DNA of 64,000 nucleotides, taken from contig CM052356.1 of NCBI GenBank assembly GCA_028551475.1, positions 23,587,884 through 23,651,883 on the forward strand, written 5' to 3'. The position numbers and the translations under genes are program-made. This document shows, piece by piece, positions 45,995 through 59,500 of this stretch. The notes under the pieces are model-generated. The model did no database searches and had not been told where the DNA came from. It worked only from the letters and a program-made list of their open reading frames with translations. The stretch comes from Casuarina equisetifolia. Lineage: Eukaryota; Streptophyta; Magnoliopsida; Fagales; Casuarinaceae. Every line of letters begins with the position of its first letter. Positions within the stretch are counted from its first letter, which is position 1.

Positions 45995-46450
45995 GGATGT
46001 ACATGTTAAGAAAGAATCATCCCCCTAGACTTAATTCTAAAGCAAGTCCAATAGAAAAACTCTGAACTACCTCCATTTACTAGGGTCTGTTTGTTTAAAC
46101 TAATTTATATCCTCTTTGGTGTAAATCTCTCGTGGCATTACAAAAGAAGGCTTGGCCATTCGACAAATCTTTTTCTAAAAGCAACTAAACACGTCATTTC
46201 CACAATATATAATTCTGGGCAGTTGTCTTTACAAGTCCATGCATGTGCCTTTCCTCTCATTGATGAGCAATAGAGGACTCATGCACAAAAAGTTGAGATT
46301 CCCACTACTTTTATCCCTTTAAATTCATAGGATCAACCTTGTTAAGCCTTACTTCCCTTGTTTTCTGGAAGAGCAGAACATTCTATAGTCCCACATCCAC
46401 AGAAGCAGTTCAACTAGTGCAAGAAGTGAACTTACCACTGCTAATCAGTC

Positions 46451-47505
46451 ATGGAAGCCTCCCTTCAGCAACATGTAATTGGAGTTCCAATTGGTTCTAC
46501 AGCATTCCTAATTGAGAGGTCTCCCATGAGATACTTACCTGATCTTTCTGGCCAAGACGATCTTCCATGTTCCAAGGATGGGTCTCGTACATGCAAACAA
46601 AGTAACTCTCTATCTCTCATCTCACAATTTGACATTAAAATGTTGATAAATCTGCTTTTCACTATTGAGATTGTCTTAATTGTACAGGTGGAGTAGGTTC
46701 AATTCTGAGTAGGATGAACAAGCTTGGCAAGAAAGCAGACAGGTTTACGCATGGAGTCAGAGAGCATGGTAAGTAATTTTACTTTTCTCTTCTCGCTCAA
46801 GTTTTCCAAGCTATAAAGTAGTTTGAAGAGCTTAGTTTTCCTTCATTGCCGACTTGACGCCAAGCGGAATAATCCATGGATGTATCACATATGGTCTTCT
46901 GAAAAGTGTATTGATTGGAAACGTTATTCACTATAGTTCTTGTCAAACTGCAGTCAAGCTGGCACCCAAGATTACTGAAACTCTGAAGGGAAAGTTGAGT
47001 TTGGGGGCTAGAATTCTTCAAGTAGGTGGCGTGGAGAAAGTCTTCAAGCAGTTATTTGATGTCAGAGAAGGAGAGAAACTGTTTAAGGCTTCTCAATGTT
47101 ACTTATCCACCACTGCCGGCCCTATAGCAGGTCTACTCTTCGTCTCCACAGACAAGGTTGCTTTTTGCAGCGAGAAAGCCATAAAAATCTCTTGCCCAGG
47201 TGGAGAATTCACTAGAGTACATTATAAGGTAACTCGCAGCAAGATATTTACTACATATCCCTGTTCTTTTCTTCTTCTCTTCTCTCTCTTTCTCTCCGCC
47301 TGCTGACATCTTTTCGCTATGTTATTTTGTGCAGGTCTTGATCCCACTAAGAAAGATAAAGATGGTCAACGAAAGTGAGAATATGAAGAAGCCTTCGCAG
47401 AAGTACATAAATTTAGTCACCGTCGACAACTTCGATTTTTGGTTTCTGGGTTTCATCGATTACCAGAGAGCTTTCAAATATCTTCGGCAAGCACTCACTC
47501 AATAG
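46451..47505 (+). CDS. GEM-like GRAM-domain protein A (ABA-responsive family)
   Basis: Member of the plant GEM-like/ABA-responsive GRAM family. GRAM domains bind membranes or partners; relatives act in ABA and reproductive responses (family knowledge). Exons 46451-46601, 46688-46768, 46954-47228 and 47335-47505 give 225 residues. The N-terminus is [19 protein letters not shown]. Exon 2 encodes [20 protein letters not shown]. The GRAM core follows: [60 protein letters not shown]. The C-terminal part has [28 protein letters not shown] and LGFIDYQRAFKYL. All splice phases agree with gene C. Nothing in the coding sequence looks damaged. Confidence 0.92.
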
Positions 47506-50500
47506 CAATTCGGTCACGCGTCTTCCCCCTGCTTCATCTGAATTATTAGTCATCTGAAGCGGGAAATGTACAGTTTTGGACACAGTATATTTAGTGATGA
47601 ACAATGTCAAATGTTCCTCAATTTTAACCTCCAGATAGGTAGATTCTGAAGCAGTTACTGCGCCTGGAGGAAGGAATGAATCACTCGTCGCCGTCCTCTC
47701 TGAAACTGCTAGAGAACCAGAAAGTGCAAGACCAGTGATTCATCCAACTCTTGCTAGATTTACGCACATGTATTTACGTATCTCTGTGTGTAAATGACAT
47801 GTAAAATATGCGTATATTCATGTGTGTATCTCCCAGAAAACCTGAAAATGAGTAATTCAGGCGATTCTGCTCTGCTTTTGAGTATTCAGTGCACGAAAAA
47901 TTTCTGTTAACACCAGTGGAATAGATCGTGTCTTTCAAAATAAACCAGAGCAAACAACAGTGAAGGAAGCAAGCTTTTGTTCTCATCACAAATGGTCAAT
48001 GCCTTAGTTTGAGACTAGAAGAAGGTCCCATGAGGTTAATCCAGATGCAATATCCCAGTTAATTGTAAATAGCAGGAAAAGGCTTATCTCACGATGGGGA
48101 CCTCACTACCCATCAAACCTTTCATCCTCTTTAAGGATCTTCCATCTCCAACGTCCTTTTTTTCTCATAATAAGAAAAGAAAAATAAAAAGGAAAAGTTA
48201 CAGCATCAGAGGTCTAATTAGAGCATAACTTCGTGATTTATCCTATGGTATATATCATGTGAGAAAAAACATGTAAATATTTTGTTGTCAACAAATATTG
48301 TTTGGCTTTATACATAGGTGACGAAGTTATCCTATTATCCATATACAAAGGTCAAGATAAAAGTAAAAAGATATACACAAATCTTATTCAAGTATTTTTA
48401 ACATGATATGGTCACCTATGGCCGCCCATTTTAAACATTGTATGATTTACTATGTCCACAAGCCTCTTGACTTACATAGTGTAAGGTAAAACTAATTCTA
48501 ATCATTCTTTAAAAGAAGGTATTACGATTCTTGATGTTAGCCTAAGTGGTTGTTAGTAAAATGCTTTATCCTAAATAGTTAGCCTTGCCATTTATAGTGA
48601 GTAAAAATTAAGTGGATTGTTAACTTGCTCAATTTCTAATTAAGTTTCTTGAAAGGAGATATGAGGATCACTTCAACAAAATCTTTACTTGAGGAGAAGT
48701 GATTTGATAACTTTGTTAAAATTAATAACCAAATTTCCTTTACTTTTTTGTCTTAACTTTTGAGTAGCATAGATTTTTTTGGAGAGGAACCTTGGATTTT
48801 GTATTTTTTGAAGAGGTTAACTTCTAGGATAGCTTGCTCTTGCTCTTTGTAAAGAATACAAACCATTTTTAACATGAAATTTAAGCATTCTCTCTTCTTC
48901 ATAAAGAAAGAAAATTCCTCTTTGCATAATGATTAGTTGTTTACAAGAACTAATGTAAGCGTCTTGATCGTCTAGCAAATGAACCGACCGCTATACCTAC
49001 ACCACATTTTCTAATGTTGTGTAACACAAAGAATAATCATCTCAATTGTTGGAATCTCAGAACAATTGAGATGATTAGATGTTTATCGTTTTATATTACA
49101 ATATCTTTTGCAGTATTTCTGTGGTTTTCTCAAGTAGAAACACAACAAGATCTTGGGGAGAGTTATACGCCACTATCTCAAAGCGACTTTTCTAAAGCTA
49201 GGATACATTTTTGCTGCCCAATCAACTTCATAGAACATTCTAGCCTTTACAGACGTCTTCACGTGGAGATAGAAGGGCCTATGCGGACAGGAGTGGCAAT
49301 TCCCATTTCCGCAAGCAGAAAAGCATAGTTCACTCTATTGGGATTGTCTGCCCACAGTCTTTGGTTAGCCTCCCTTGATTCTTCATTGATGAATGCTGAC
49401 AAGGCCCTTTTCTGCCCATTTGAGACGAAAGAAAGCCACAAAGATTGATCATACTTTCTACTCTAAAACTCTATGACGAGGTTCTTCTTTGTATCACTCA
49501 ATCAGAGCATTAAAAGTAGAGGCAATTCCGGAGGACTCCAGCCATGAATTTTCACAAAGGATACAAGCTCATTCAACTTACCACCATTTGAAGGCAGTCG
49601 TTTTCCTTTTCTTTATCATATCTTATCTCGTCATGGCATTAAGTAGGCTGCCATCAGAAAGCCAAAATGACAGCTCGGAAAGCTTCAATAGCTTATCAGC
49701 AGAGGTCGGCCCAACAGCAAGTGGTCAGCATATGACGATTATGTGATTGGAAAGGTCTACCGACTAGCATGGACATTTGATTCCCTATGACCCCTTCTTA
49801 TAGAATGAAGTTTTTTCCAAAAGATTGCCTTGGAAGAAACCTATCTCTATAAACTTCATCCGGCAGTCACTGACAACGACCAAAAGGTTTTGCATGGCTT
49901 TTATTCAAAAACAAAATAACTCATTTGACATTAACTTCATAGAAATTGTAGTTGCTAAATTCATCATATTGCTGGAAACTACAAAGAATGGTGACACTGA
50001 GAGATAGGAAAGCTATATTCTTTTACTTTTCTTTCCATCATTTTACTAAAAACATCCTACTAACTTTTAGACTTGGTTCTTGGACTGAATAAATCATGTT
50101 AAATTCTGATGTTTTTGCGTATGTGCTTGTGTTTGCACGGTGTTTTTTTATAATATTTTCTTCTAGTTTCATTGCATAACCATCCATCTTCTTCTGGTGT
50201 CCTGTTTCCTTAGCTCAGTCAACTTCCAAAATGTCTTTTCCAAAAAGCAACCGAAGACACATCATATGGCGAAAGGATAATCTTTAGGAGCGCATGGCTT
50301 CTGCTTTATTCTGCTGGATGAGCCCGAGCTGACTCATGCAAAAAAAAAGAAAAAAAAGAAAAAAAAAAGGTGGATTAACCTACTATTTGATCCCTTTAAA
50401 TACCTGGGCATGGCCAGGTTTCATCAACTTAAGCAAGAATCTCTTACCAGTATTCCATGATTTGGAGAGCATTTTACATCCCTAGCTGCTGTCGACCAGC

Positions 50501-50535
50501 TGTTTCTACTAGGTTAGAGGTGCAATTTTCGCAAC
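47506..50535. other. Spacer between GEM-like A and B with a duplicated coding-like antisense stretch
   Basis: No intact gene. On the minus strand, 49259-49470 reads like protein (QSLWLSFVSNGQKRALSAFI and LLAEMGIATPVRIGPSIST) and ends in a stop. The counterpart in unit 2 (about 61710-61940) is shifted out of frame. I do not recognise the family. 48240-49070 is AT-rich and specific to this unit. The last kilobase is the gene B promoter, sharing long stretches with the gene D promoter. Confidence 0.5.
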
Positions 50536-51607
50536 ATGTTGAACCTGAGAACCTTAGTTCAGGATCTTGTTGTTGGAATTCCAATAAGATCAGAATTAAA
50601 CCAAGTTCATAGATCACGAAAGAGATGTTTGACTCATCCTGCTTGCCAGTACAGCCTTCCATCACAACAAAGTTCGTCTCTGACATTAAACTACGGTAAT
50701 AGTTCATCTCTTCTCTCTCTCAACCCCTCGATCAATTAGTGAGAGAACATTGTTTCACTAATGAGCACTCTTTTTGCTGCAGGTTGTGCAGATTCAGTGC
50801 TTCGTAGGAAGAAGAAGCCCGGCAAAAAAAGAGAGGGTTTTGCGCACGGAATCCGGGAGCATGGTAAGCAGCTTTTGCTTTATTTTCCTTCATTTTGTTG
50901 TCCTAACTCTTGCTTCTGTTGGGATCATCGGAGGTCCTAATTTCGTTCTTTATCCTTTTTTTTTTCTTAAGTTGGACAAACTGAGAAGTCAGAACAGTTT
51001 GCATGTATAATCCTTTGGAAAAGAAAGTCAAACCAAATCTGATTTCCTTTAACTCTCGTGAACCACAGTGAGACATGGACCCAACATCGCTGAAACTGTG
51101 AAGGGGAAGCTGAGCTTGGGAGCTAGAATCCTTAAATTAGGAGGCGTAGAGAAAGTCTTCAAGAGGTTATTCAATGTTAGAGAAGGAGAGAAACTACAGA
51201 AGGCTTGCCAATGCTATTTATCAACCACAGCGGGTCCTATTGCAGGCCTCCTGTTTATCTCCACGGACAATCTCGCTTTCTGTAGCGAGAGATCAATCAA
51301 AGTCCCTTCTCCAGATGGCGAGATGATAAGAATCCATTACAAGGTCAGTTACAAGAGATTTTATTATTATATTGTTTCTCTCAGAGCTGGCTCGATGGTT
51401 GTTAATGTTATAGGTAATATTCACGTGGTGCAGGTCTTGATACCACTGAGGAAGATAAAGAGAGTCGAGCAAAGTGACAATGTGAAGAAGCCTTCGCAAA
51501 AGTTCATTGAAATAGTTACCGTGGACAATTTTGACTTCTGGTTTATGGGTTTTTTTAATTATCAAAAAGCTTTCAAGCATCTTCAGGAGGTTATTGCGCA
51601 AGCTTAG
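50536..51607 (+). CDS. GEM-like GRAM-domain protein B
   Basis: Exons 50536-50695, 50783-50863, 51069-51343 and 51434-51607 give 229 residues. The N-terminus (MLNLRTLVQDLVVGIPIRSE) and exon 2 (VLRRKKKPGKKREGFAHGIR) differ strongly from gene A, while the GRAM region stays close: [60 protein letters not shown]. The tail reads KKPSQKFIEIVTVDNFDFWF and MGFFNYQKAFKHLQEVIAQA. The exon lengths of exons 2 and 3 (81 and 275 bases) equal those of A, C and, for exon 2, D, showing common descent before the segmental duplication. Coding is intact. Confidence 0.92.
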
Positions 51608-53583
51608 AGGAATGCTAGTGGATCAAGAAGCAAAAATGTCAATTCCAATTTTCTTGTCAGATGTACAGTTAGGAACTCTCAGTACAATTTCAGGCATTGA
51701 ACTTAGTAACGATGAAGTGCTCTTTGATTGTTCATGTACAATTTAACTATTCAGAAAGACAAATTTTTGCCAAAAGATCTCATTTCTTTTTAAGACTGAC
51801 TTGCAAGAAGAGAACATATACTTAGATTTAAAGAAGATTTATAAGCAAGACTTAAAGAAAATTGAACAAACTCAAATTGTGTTTAACATGCCCTCTCCTA
51901 GTCAATGTGAGTTCTAAACATTGTCATGGGATAATATACCCTTCACAAGTACTTTGGGCCGAGGGCTTATTGCATGGTTGTGCCTTTTTGAACTTGAGTT
52001 TTAATATTATGTTAAGAAAATTTTTTTTTTTTCAGTAAAACTAACTTATAAGAAGGGAAAAGGGCTTGTATTTCTTCCCTTGGTTTTGTAAGAAGTTGTC
52101 TATCTTTTGCTCCGTTTTCTTTCTCCCTCAAATCATTATTCTTTCAGCTATTTTTGACTACCAGGCAATTGTGAGTAGGTTATTCTTATGTCTTATGACC
52201 ACTGCTACATAACTGATTTTGAACTGCTATGTTGTGTAAGAAGCAAGAAACCAAATGCTCTATGCAAAAGTAAAGGAGATAAGGGTTTAGTTTAATTCCG
52301 GTAGAAATTAAATCAAGTGTGGCAGCCAAAGGAGAAAGCTTGGAACCGAAACCAACTCTAAATTTTTCATGACCATCTGCATTAAGATCCATGAATTTTA
52401 AATGAAAATCATTTAGACTTTCTAAATAGTTAACTTCCAGTCTCCTTTAAGATTCTTGATTTAAAAAAGAAAAAAAAAATTAAAAAGACTGAAATTTTCT
52501 TTTGCCTGAACATTATGTATCTTTGGATTGCATATTTGAAAAGGAGTTCCTACGAAGTAGGATACTTCATGTCGTCAACCCCTTTCCAAAATAAAACTTT
52601 GGAAGATAAACAAATAAATAGACAAAATGGACTTCTTTCCCCTTTTGCCTACAGAACACCTCCCGTGTACCACTCAACTCATAAGATTAACTTTGCTTGT
52701 GCTAAATACCAAGTTTGGTTATCTTCTAATAACTTACCAATAAATTCCCAACACAAAAACTTAATCAGAACGATTATTCATGTCTACTGCTCATCATTCT
52801 ACCAAAATGTAAGATCCATTATTGTTTTCTATGGCATTCGAGAACATCACTCTTTTTTCCCCAGCTACGACATCATGACATAGAACGCAGACATTACAAG
52901 ACAAAGTATTTACAATAAAAACAACGTTATGTGTTTGCAATGAGCGTGAGTTGTAGTTAAGGATGCAAGAAAAGGGTTCAGTTTCAGAGTGGGATTTACA
53001 TATTAAGAAAGAAGCATCCCCCACCATACTTAAATCTTAAAGCAAGTCCAATAGAACAACTCTAACTACCACTATTTATAAGGTTATGTTTATTTAATTT
53101 CATTTGTACCCCTATTGGTGCAATCTCTCGTGGCAGTACAAAAGGAGACTCGGCCATTCTACAAAATCCTTTTCTACAAGCAAGGAAACACGCCATTTCC
53201 ACAATATATAATTCTGGGCAAATTATCTTTACAAGTCCACGCATGTGCCTTTCCTGTCATTGATGAGCAATAGATGACTCATGCAACAGTTCTACAAAAT
53301 CTCTTTCTAAAAGCAAAGAAACTTGTCATTTCCTCCATAGACAATTCTGAGCAGCTATCTTTACAAGTCCATGCATGTGCCTTTACTCTTATGATGAGCA
53401 ATAAATGACTCACGCAACAAAAAGTTGAGATTCCCACTACTTTTATCCCTTCAAATTCATAGGATCAACCTTATTAAGCCTCACTTCCCTTGTTTTCTGG
53501 AAGAGGAGAATAGTCTGCGGAAGCACATCCACAGAAGCTGTTCAAACTAGTGCAAGAAGTGAACTTAGCACTGCTTATCAGAT
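51608..53583. other. Spacer between the two duplicated units
   Basis: No gene supported. The right part (about 52542 onwards) is the second copy of the region upstream of gene A. A phrase of the gene A/C upstream region (CAAGTCCA(T/C)GCATGTGCCTTT) occurs twice in succession near 53235 and 53368, so a local tandem copy of about 130 bp lies here. Confidence 0.5.
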
Positions 53584-56500
53584 ATGGAAGCCTCCCTTCG
53601 GCAACATGTAACTGGAGTCCCAATTGGTTCAACAGCTTTCCTAGTTGAGAGGTCTCAAATGAGATACTTAGCTTATCGTTCCGGCCAATACAATCTTCCA
53701 GGTTCTAAAGATGGGCCTCGCACTTACAAACAAAGTAAGACTTTTTCTATCTATCATCTCTCAATTTAACAATTAATGTTGATAGTCTGTTTTTCACTGA
53801 TAAGATTGTCTTAACTGTGCAGGTGAAGTAGGTTCAATTCTGAGTAGGATGAACAAGCTTGAGAAAAAAGCAGACAGGTTTACGCATGGGGTCAGAGAGC
53901 ATGGTAAGTAATTTTTACCTTTTCTCTGTTATATATTGTAATATATATATATAGGCTGGGACTTGTTGGTCATTTCACTAGTTGTTAAGTGAATGACCTT
54001 TACACGGTGGTGTGTGCTGATTACATTGTGTGGGTGAGAGTGAAACAGGAGAGAGAGTGAGCTGCTACCGTGAGTGGTGTTTGTAACAATGGCTTCATTG
54101 TAACTCAACCGGAGAAGAAAGAGCTGCCCCCAAAAGTGGAAGTAGGGTACCTTTTTAGGCCCGAACCACTCTACATACTCTTGCAAGTGTGTGTGCGTTG
54201 TGAATGATCCTTGGAACCATCCTAACAACTGGTATCGGGAGCTCAGGTTTGAGTTTCTGCTTCCAAGGAGAGATTTTTCAACCGGAACATTTTGGAGCTA
54301 AACGGGGCGTTTAAGGTGTGTATCTTTTTCTCTTTAACTAGTCTAAGTGTTTTTCGGTTTGATAGTGGCCATTGGTGGCCGGAGATCGCCGAAAAATTCA
54401 CTTGAAGCTCACGGGTTACTGTTCACCCGCTTGGCCAAAGAGAGAAATTGGGTTACTGTTCTCTTGTTGGACGAATTTTGGTGGAAAATCCGGTGTCATT
54501 GGACTTGTGGTGGCTCGATCTATGTTTTGGTAGCTTTTGTGCCACCAGAAACGGCCGTGGAGTGGCTGAAATCGGCGAAAACCCGCTGGAGAGAGAACCG
54601 GGTCTGTTTCGACCCGTTTCTGTGAAGAAGACCCAACTGGTCAACGGGTCAAATGTTGACTATTTGACCGTTGACTAGTCAATCGTTGACCGTTGACCGG
54701 TCAACGTTGCCTGTTTGACTGAGTCTGACCCAGTTTGACCCGGAGATCTGACTTGACCCGGCCCAAGTTTGACCGACCCGACTTGACCCAAGACCTGACT
54801 GGTCAACGTTGACTTTTTCGGTTGACCATTGACCGCGCGTACAGTACATGCGCCAGACCCCCACGCGCAGCCACGCGCGCAACACTGTTTCACGCGTAAA
54901 TCACACGCGCCGAAAGGTTTTTTCAATTCAGTTTTTTGGGGTATTTGTTCTGGTGTTTTTGGTGGACTTTCTGGAGGTTATTTTAGAATTTTTGGGGCAA
55001 GTACAGAGGGGTATTTTGGTCATTTTGCATATTGAAAAGGATTTTTTCAAGGGGAGCTTATTGAAATGGAGGCATTCCGAATTGAGAAGTTCAATGGCAA
55101 TAATTTTGGACTGTGGAAGACTCATTTCATAGATTATCTATATCAAAAGGATAATATGATAATGGCCCTTGAAGGTAAAGAGAGTAAGCTAACAAGTATG
55201 TCGGATAAACATTGGGATTTGTTAGACAAAAAGACGCTTGGTGCAATTAGGTTGGCTTTGGATCCCTTAATTATGGTGAATGTCAGTCAAGAAACCACAG
55301 CAAAGGGTTGTATGGAGGCTCTGGAAAGAATGTATCAAACATCTTCCTCCACGAACAAGGTGTTCCTCACCAAGAGGCTCCATAAGATGGAGCATGATGA
55401 TAGTCGTCCTATGCAAGAGCATGTAAATGAATTTAATTTGTTGGTTCATCAATTGAAAGCAATTAATGTTGAATATGATGATGATGTTAATGCAACGAAT
55501 TTCTTGACCACTCTACCGAATAGTTGGGATCCGTTGGTTATGTCCATTACTGGATCAGCTAAGGGGAAGCTGAATTTTAATGATGTTATTGGAACAGTCA
55601 TGTCAGAAGATTTGAGACGGAGATCTTCAGGAGAAGCTTCCAGTTCAAAGACTTCCGCTGCTTACTCAGCTAGTAGTAGCAACAGGGGTAAAGATGAGAG
55701 GAGACAGGATAGAAATGGGGGACAAAGAGGTAGAGATCGTGGTAGGTCAAGGCCTAGGGGGAGATCGCAAAGCAGAGAGTCAACCAAGGCAGAATGTTGG
55801 AATTGTGGTAAAACTGGACATTTCAAGAAGGATTGTCGTGCTCCCAGGAGACAGACTAATCAGCGACAGATTAATCATGCTTCAAAGGATACATCGGATG
55901 ATAATTCAGCAAACTTTGTAGAGCTGATGGTACTATCTGCTACAGCTACAGCAGATGATTCATGGGTGATAGATTCAGGTGCCTCTTATCATGCTACTTC
56001 ATGCAAAGAGCTCTTCACGAGCTACGCTTCAGGTGATTATGGAGGAGTGTTACTAGGAGATGACCATTTATGCAAGATTGCAGGTATTGGCAAAATTGTT
56101 TTAACTTTGTCAAATGGTTGTTTACTTACTTTGAACGATGTGAGGCATATTCTAGAGCTCAGGAGGAACTTGATCTCGACTACTACCCTTGACAATGAAG
56201 GGTATTGTACCCATCTGGGTGAAGGTGGCTACAAGATCACTAAAGGTGCATTGTTGGTGATAAAGGGTAAGAGAGATGGCACATTATGTTTACTGAAGAA
56301 TGTGCGGTATAACTCTGTAAATGTTACAGCTTGTAATGATTCAAGACTTTGGCATTTGAGGCTTGGACACATGAGTGAGAAGGGTCTCGAGGTATTGTAA
56401 TCAAAGGGAAAGTTTAAAGGCTTGAAAGATCTTGATTTGGAATTCTGTGAGGGTTGCACATTGGGAAAGATGAAAAGAGTTAGATTTCTTCGAGATGGGC

Positions 56501-59500
56501 CTGAGAGAAAAAAAAGGAAATTGGAGTTGGTTCACACAGATGTATGGGGGCTAGCCCAGGTTGCTTCGCTTGGAGGTTCGAGGTACTTTGTGACTTTCAT
56601 TGATGATTGTACAAGAAAGTCCTGGATCTATATGATGAAGAACAAATCTGATGTGTTTGAGGTGTTCAAGAAGTGGAAGACTTTGATTGAGAATCAAACG
56701 AGTATGAGGATCAAGGTTCTTAAATCTGATAATGGGGGTGAATATTGTAGCAAAGAATTTGATGATTTCTGTTCGAGAGAGGGAATCAGGAGGATTAAGG
56801 TTACCCCAGGAACTCCTCAAGAAAATGGAGTTGCAGAGCGATTGAACCGCACTATTCTAGAGAGAGGGAGAGCTATGATTCATTATGCAGGACTTCTACA
56901 GTACTGTTGGGGCGATGCTTTTAATACAACGGTATTCTTGTTGAATAAAAGCCCTTCTACAGTGTTGAATTTTGATGTTCCCGAAGAGAGATGGACGGGA
57001 AAGCAAATAGATTACTCATATCTCAAGGTATTTGGATGTGAGGCTTATGCACTTGTCAAGGATCAGAATAAGGGTAAGTTGGACCCCAAAGCTCAGAAGT
57101 ACTATTTCCTTGGATATGGTGGAGATGAGTATGGTTACAGACTATGGGATGGTGGAAAGAGGATGTACAGGTTCCGAGATATTGTGTTCAATGAGGATAA
57201 GTTGTATAAGGACAGGAAAGAGTAGGAAGTGCAGAAGAAGTCTGATGTGATTGATACAGACTTGGATGCTCCAGAGGAATCTGTCAGTGGTAGTCCTCAG
57301 GAGCCCTCTTCCCCAGCTTCTTCTTCGGAGAGTACACCAGATACTTCAGAGAGTACACTAGAGGATCAGTCTTACACTCCACCTCCTACTCCATCAGTGA
57401 GGAGATCCACTAGAGAGAGGCGTGCTCCTTCTAGGTATTCTCCATCTTTGAATTACATTTTGTATACTGATGTAGGTGAGCCCGAGAATAGACAGGAGGC
57501 TTTGGATTGCGTTGCAAAAGCCAAGTGGGAACAAGCCATGAATGAAGAGTATAACTCTTTATTGTCTAACCAAACTTGGGATTTGGTTTAGTTGCCTAAG
57601 GGTAAGCAGGCGTTGCATTCAAGATGGATATACAGGATCAAGAATGAGGCAGATGGAAGTAAGCGCTATAAGGCCAGACTTGTTGTCAAGGGATATGCGC
57701 AGAAAAAGGGAATAGATTTTGAGGAGATATTTGCTCCAGTGGTTAAGATGACTTCAGTACGGGTGATGTTGAGTATGGTAGCTGTTTTGGATCTTTATCT
57801 AGAGCAGTTAGATGTGAAGACAGCCTTTCTTCATGGGGATTTGGAGGAAGAGCTTTACATGTATCAGCCTGAGGGACTTGAGGTTAGAGGAAAAGAAAAG
57901 TTGGTGTGTAAACTCAAGAAGAGTTTGTATGGTCTGAAACAGGCCCCTAGACAATGATATTTGAAATTTGATAATTTCATGAGGGAGCAGAAGTTTGACA
58001 GATGCTCAAGTGACCATTGTGTGTATTTCAAGAAAACACCATCAGGTAATTTTCTTATCCTAATTTTGTATGTTGATGACATGCTTGTTTGTGGAGCAAA
58101 TATGCAGGATATAGTTGGTTTGAAGAATCAACTCAAGAGTCGCTTCTCAATGAAAGATCTTGGAGCGGCAAAGCAGATTCTTGGTATGAAGATCACTCGT
58201 GATAGAAAGAAGCGGGTGTTGGAGCTTTCTCAACAGGACTATGTTGAGAGATTGGTTAAGAGGTTCAATTTGAAAGATGCAAAGCCAGTGGCTCAACCTC
58301 TTGCAAGACATTTCAGACTATCGTTGAAAGATTGTCCACAGACGGATGAGGAACGGGAATTCATGAAGAATGTCCCTTATGCTTCAGCGGTGGGTAGTTT
58401 GATGTATGCCATGGTTAGTACGAGGCCAGATATTGCACAGGCAGTTGGTGTGGTGAGCAGATTTATGAACAAACCTAGAAAGTTGCATTGGGATGCAGTT
58501 AAATGGATTTTCAGATATTTGCAGGGAACTTCTTCTTATTGTCTTCACTTTGGAGGTTCAGAACTCACTCTTCAGGGTTATGTTGATGCTGACTTATCAG
58601 GAGATCTTGATGGTGGTAGGAGTACCACAGGTTACATCTTTACAGTTGGAGGAACAGCTGTCAGTTGGATGTCCAAGTTACAGTCAGTGGTAGCATTGTC
58701 TTCTACGGAAGCGGAGTACATAGCAACAACTGAAGGGGCAAAAGAGTTCATTTGGTTGCAGGGTTTCTTGGAGGAGCTTGGCCTGAAGCCAGAGGATAGT
58801 GCATTGTGGACAGACAGTCAGAATGCCATTCACCTTGCCAAGAATGCAACGTTCCACTCCAAGTCAAAACACATTAAGAGAAGGTATCACTTCATCAGGC
58901 AAGTGGTGGAGGATGGACGTGTGAAGTTGAAGAAGATCCACACCTCAGAGAATTTGGCGGACATGTTGACTAAGGTGGTCGATAGAGACAAGTTGAGCTT
59001 ATGCTCAACTTGTGCTGGGCTCAGGAGCTAGAGCTCAGGCGGGGGCAGCCTCTTTACATTATGAGCAGCTATTTGTACCTATCGTACAGGGATGTTGCAC
59101 TATATATATTCCAAGGGGGAGAATTGTTATATATTGTAATATATATATATAGGCTGGGACTTGTTGGTCATTTCACTAGTTGTTAAGTGAATGACCTTTA
59201 CACGGTGGTGTGTGCTGATTACACTGTGTGGGTGAGAGTGAAACAGGAGAGAGAGTGAGCTGCTACCGTGAGTGGTGTTTGTAACAATGGCTTCATTGTA
59301 ACTCAACCGGAGAAGAAAGAGTTGCTCCCAAAAGTGGAAGTAGGGTACCTTTTAGGCCCGAACCACTCTACATACTCTTGCAAGTGTGTGTGCGTTGTGA
59401 ATGATCCTTGGAACCATCCTAACATTCTCTACTCGCCCAAGTTTTCCAAGCTATAAAGCAGTTTGAAAAACTTAGGTTTCCTTCATTGCCGACTTGAAGC

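Larger units (their letters stand above)
45358..52541. repeat. Segmental duplication, unit 1 (GEM-like genes A and B)
   Basis: Coding and non-coding sequence here recurs in unit 2. Gene A starts 7133 bp before gene C. Gene B starts 12724 bp before gene D, which is about 7.2 kb after removing the copia insertion. Shared non-coding landmarks include CTTCTTTCCCCTTTTGCCT (about 45438 and 52634), AATCAGAACGATTATTC (about 45574 and 52764) and TCTCAAAGCGAC (about 49177 and 61663). The left boundary is placed by eye. Confidence 0.8.
53927..59424 (+). mobile_element. Full-length Ty1/copia retrotransposon, Tnt1/Tork type
   Basis: The element is 5498 bp, bounded by LTRs beginning TGTTATATATT and ending ATCCTAACA. 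It is flanked by a perfect 5-bp target duplication TTCTC (53922-53926 and 59425-59429). It carries a Met-tRNA-like primer site, gag-pol in one frame (55066-59031) and a polypurine tract before the 3' LTR. The domain order gag, protease, integrase, RT, RNase H is that of Ty1/copia. It lies in the same direction as host gene C. The LTRs differ by three substitutions and one single-base indel by eye, so insertion is recent. Four in-frame stops interrupt gag-pol. Confidence 0.95.
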
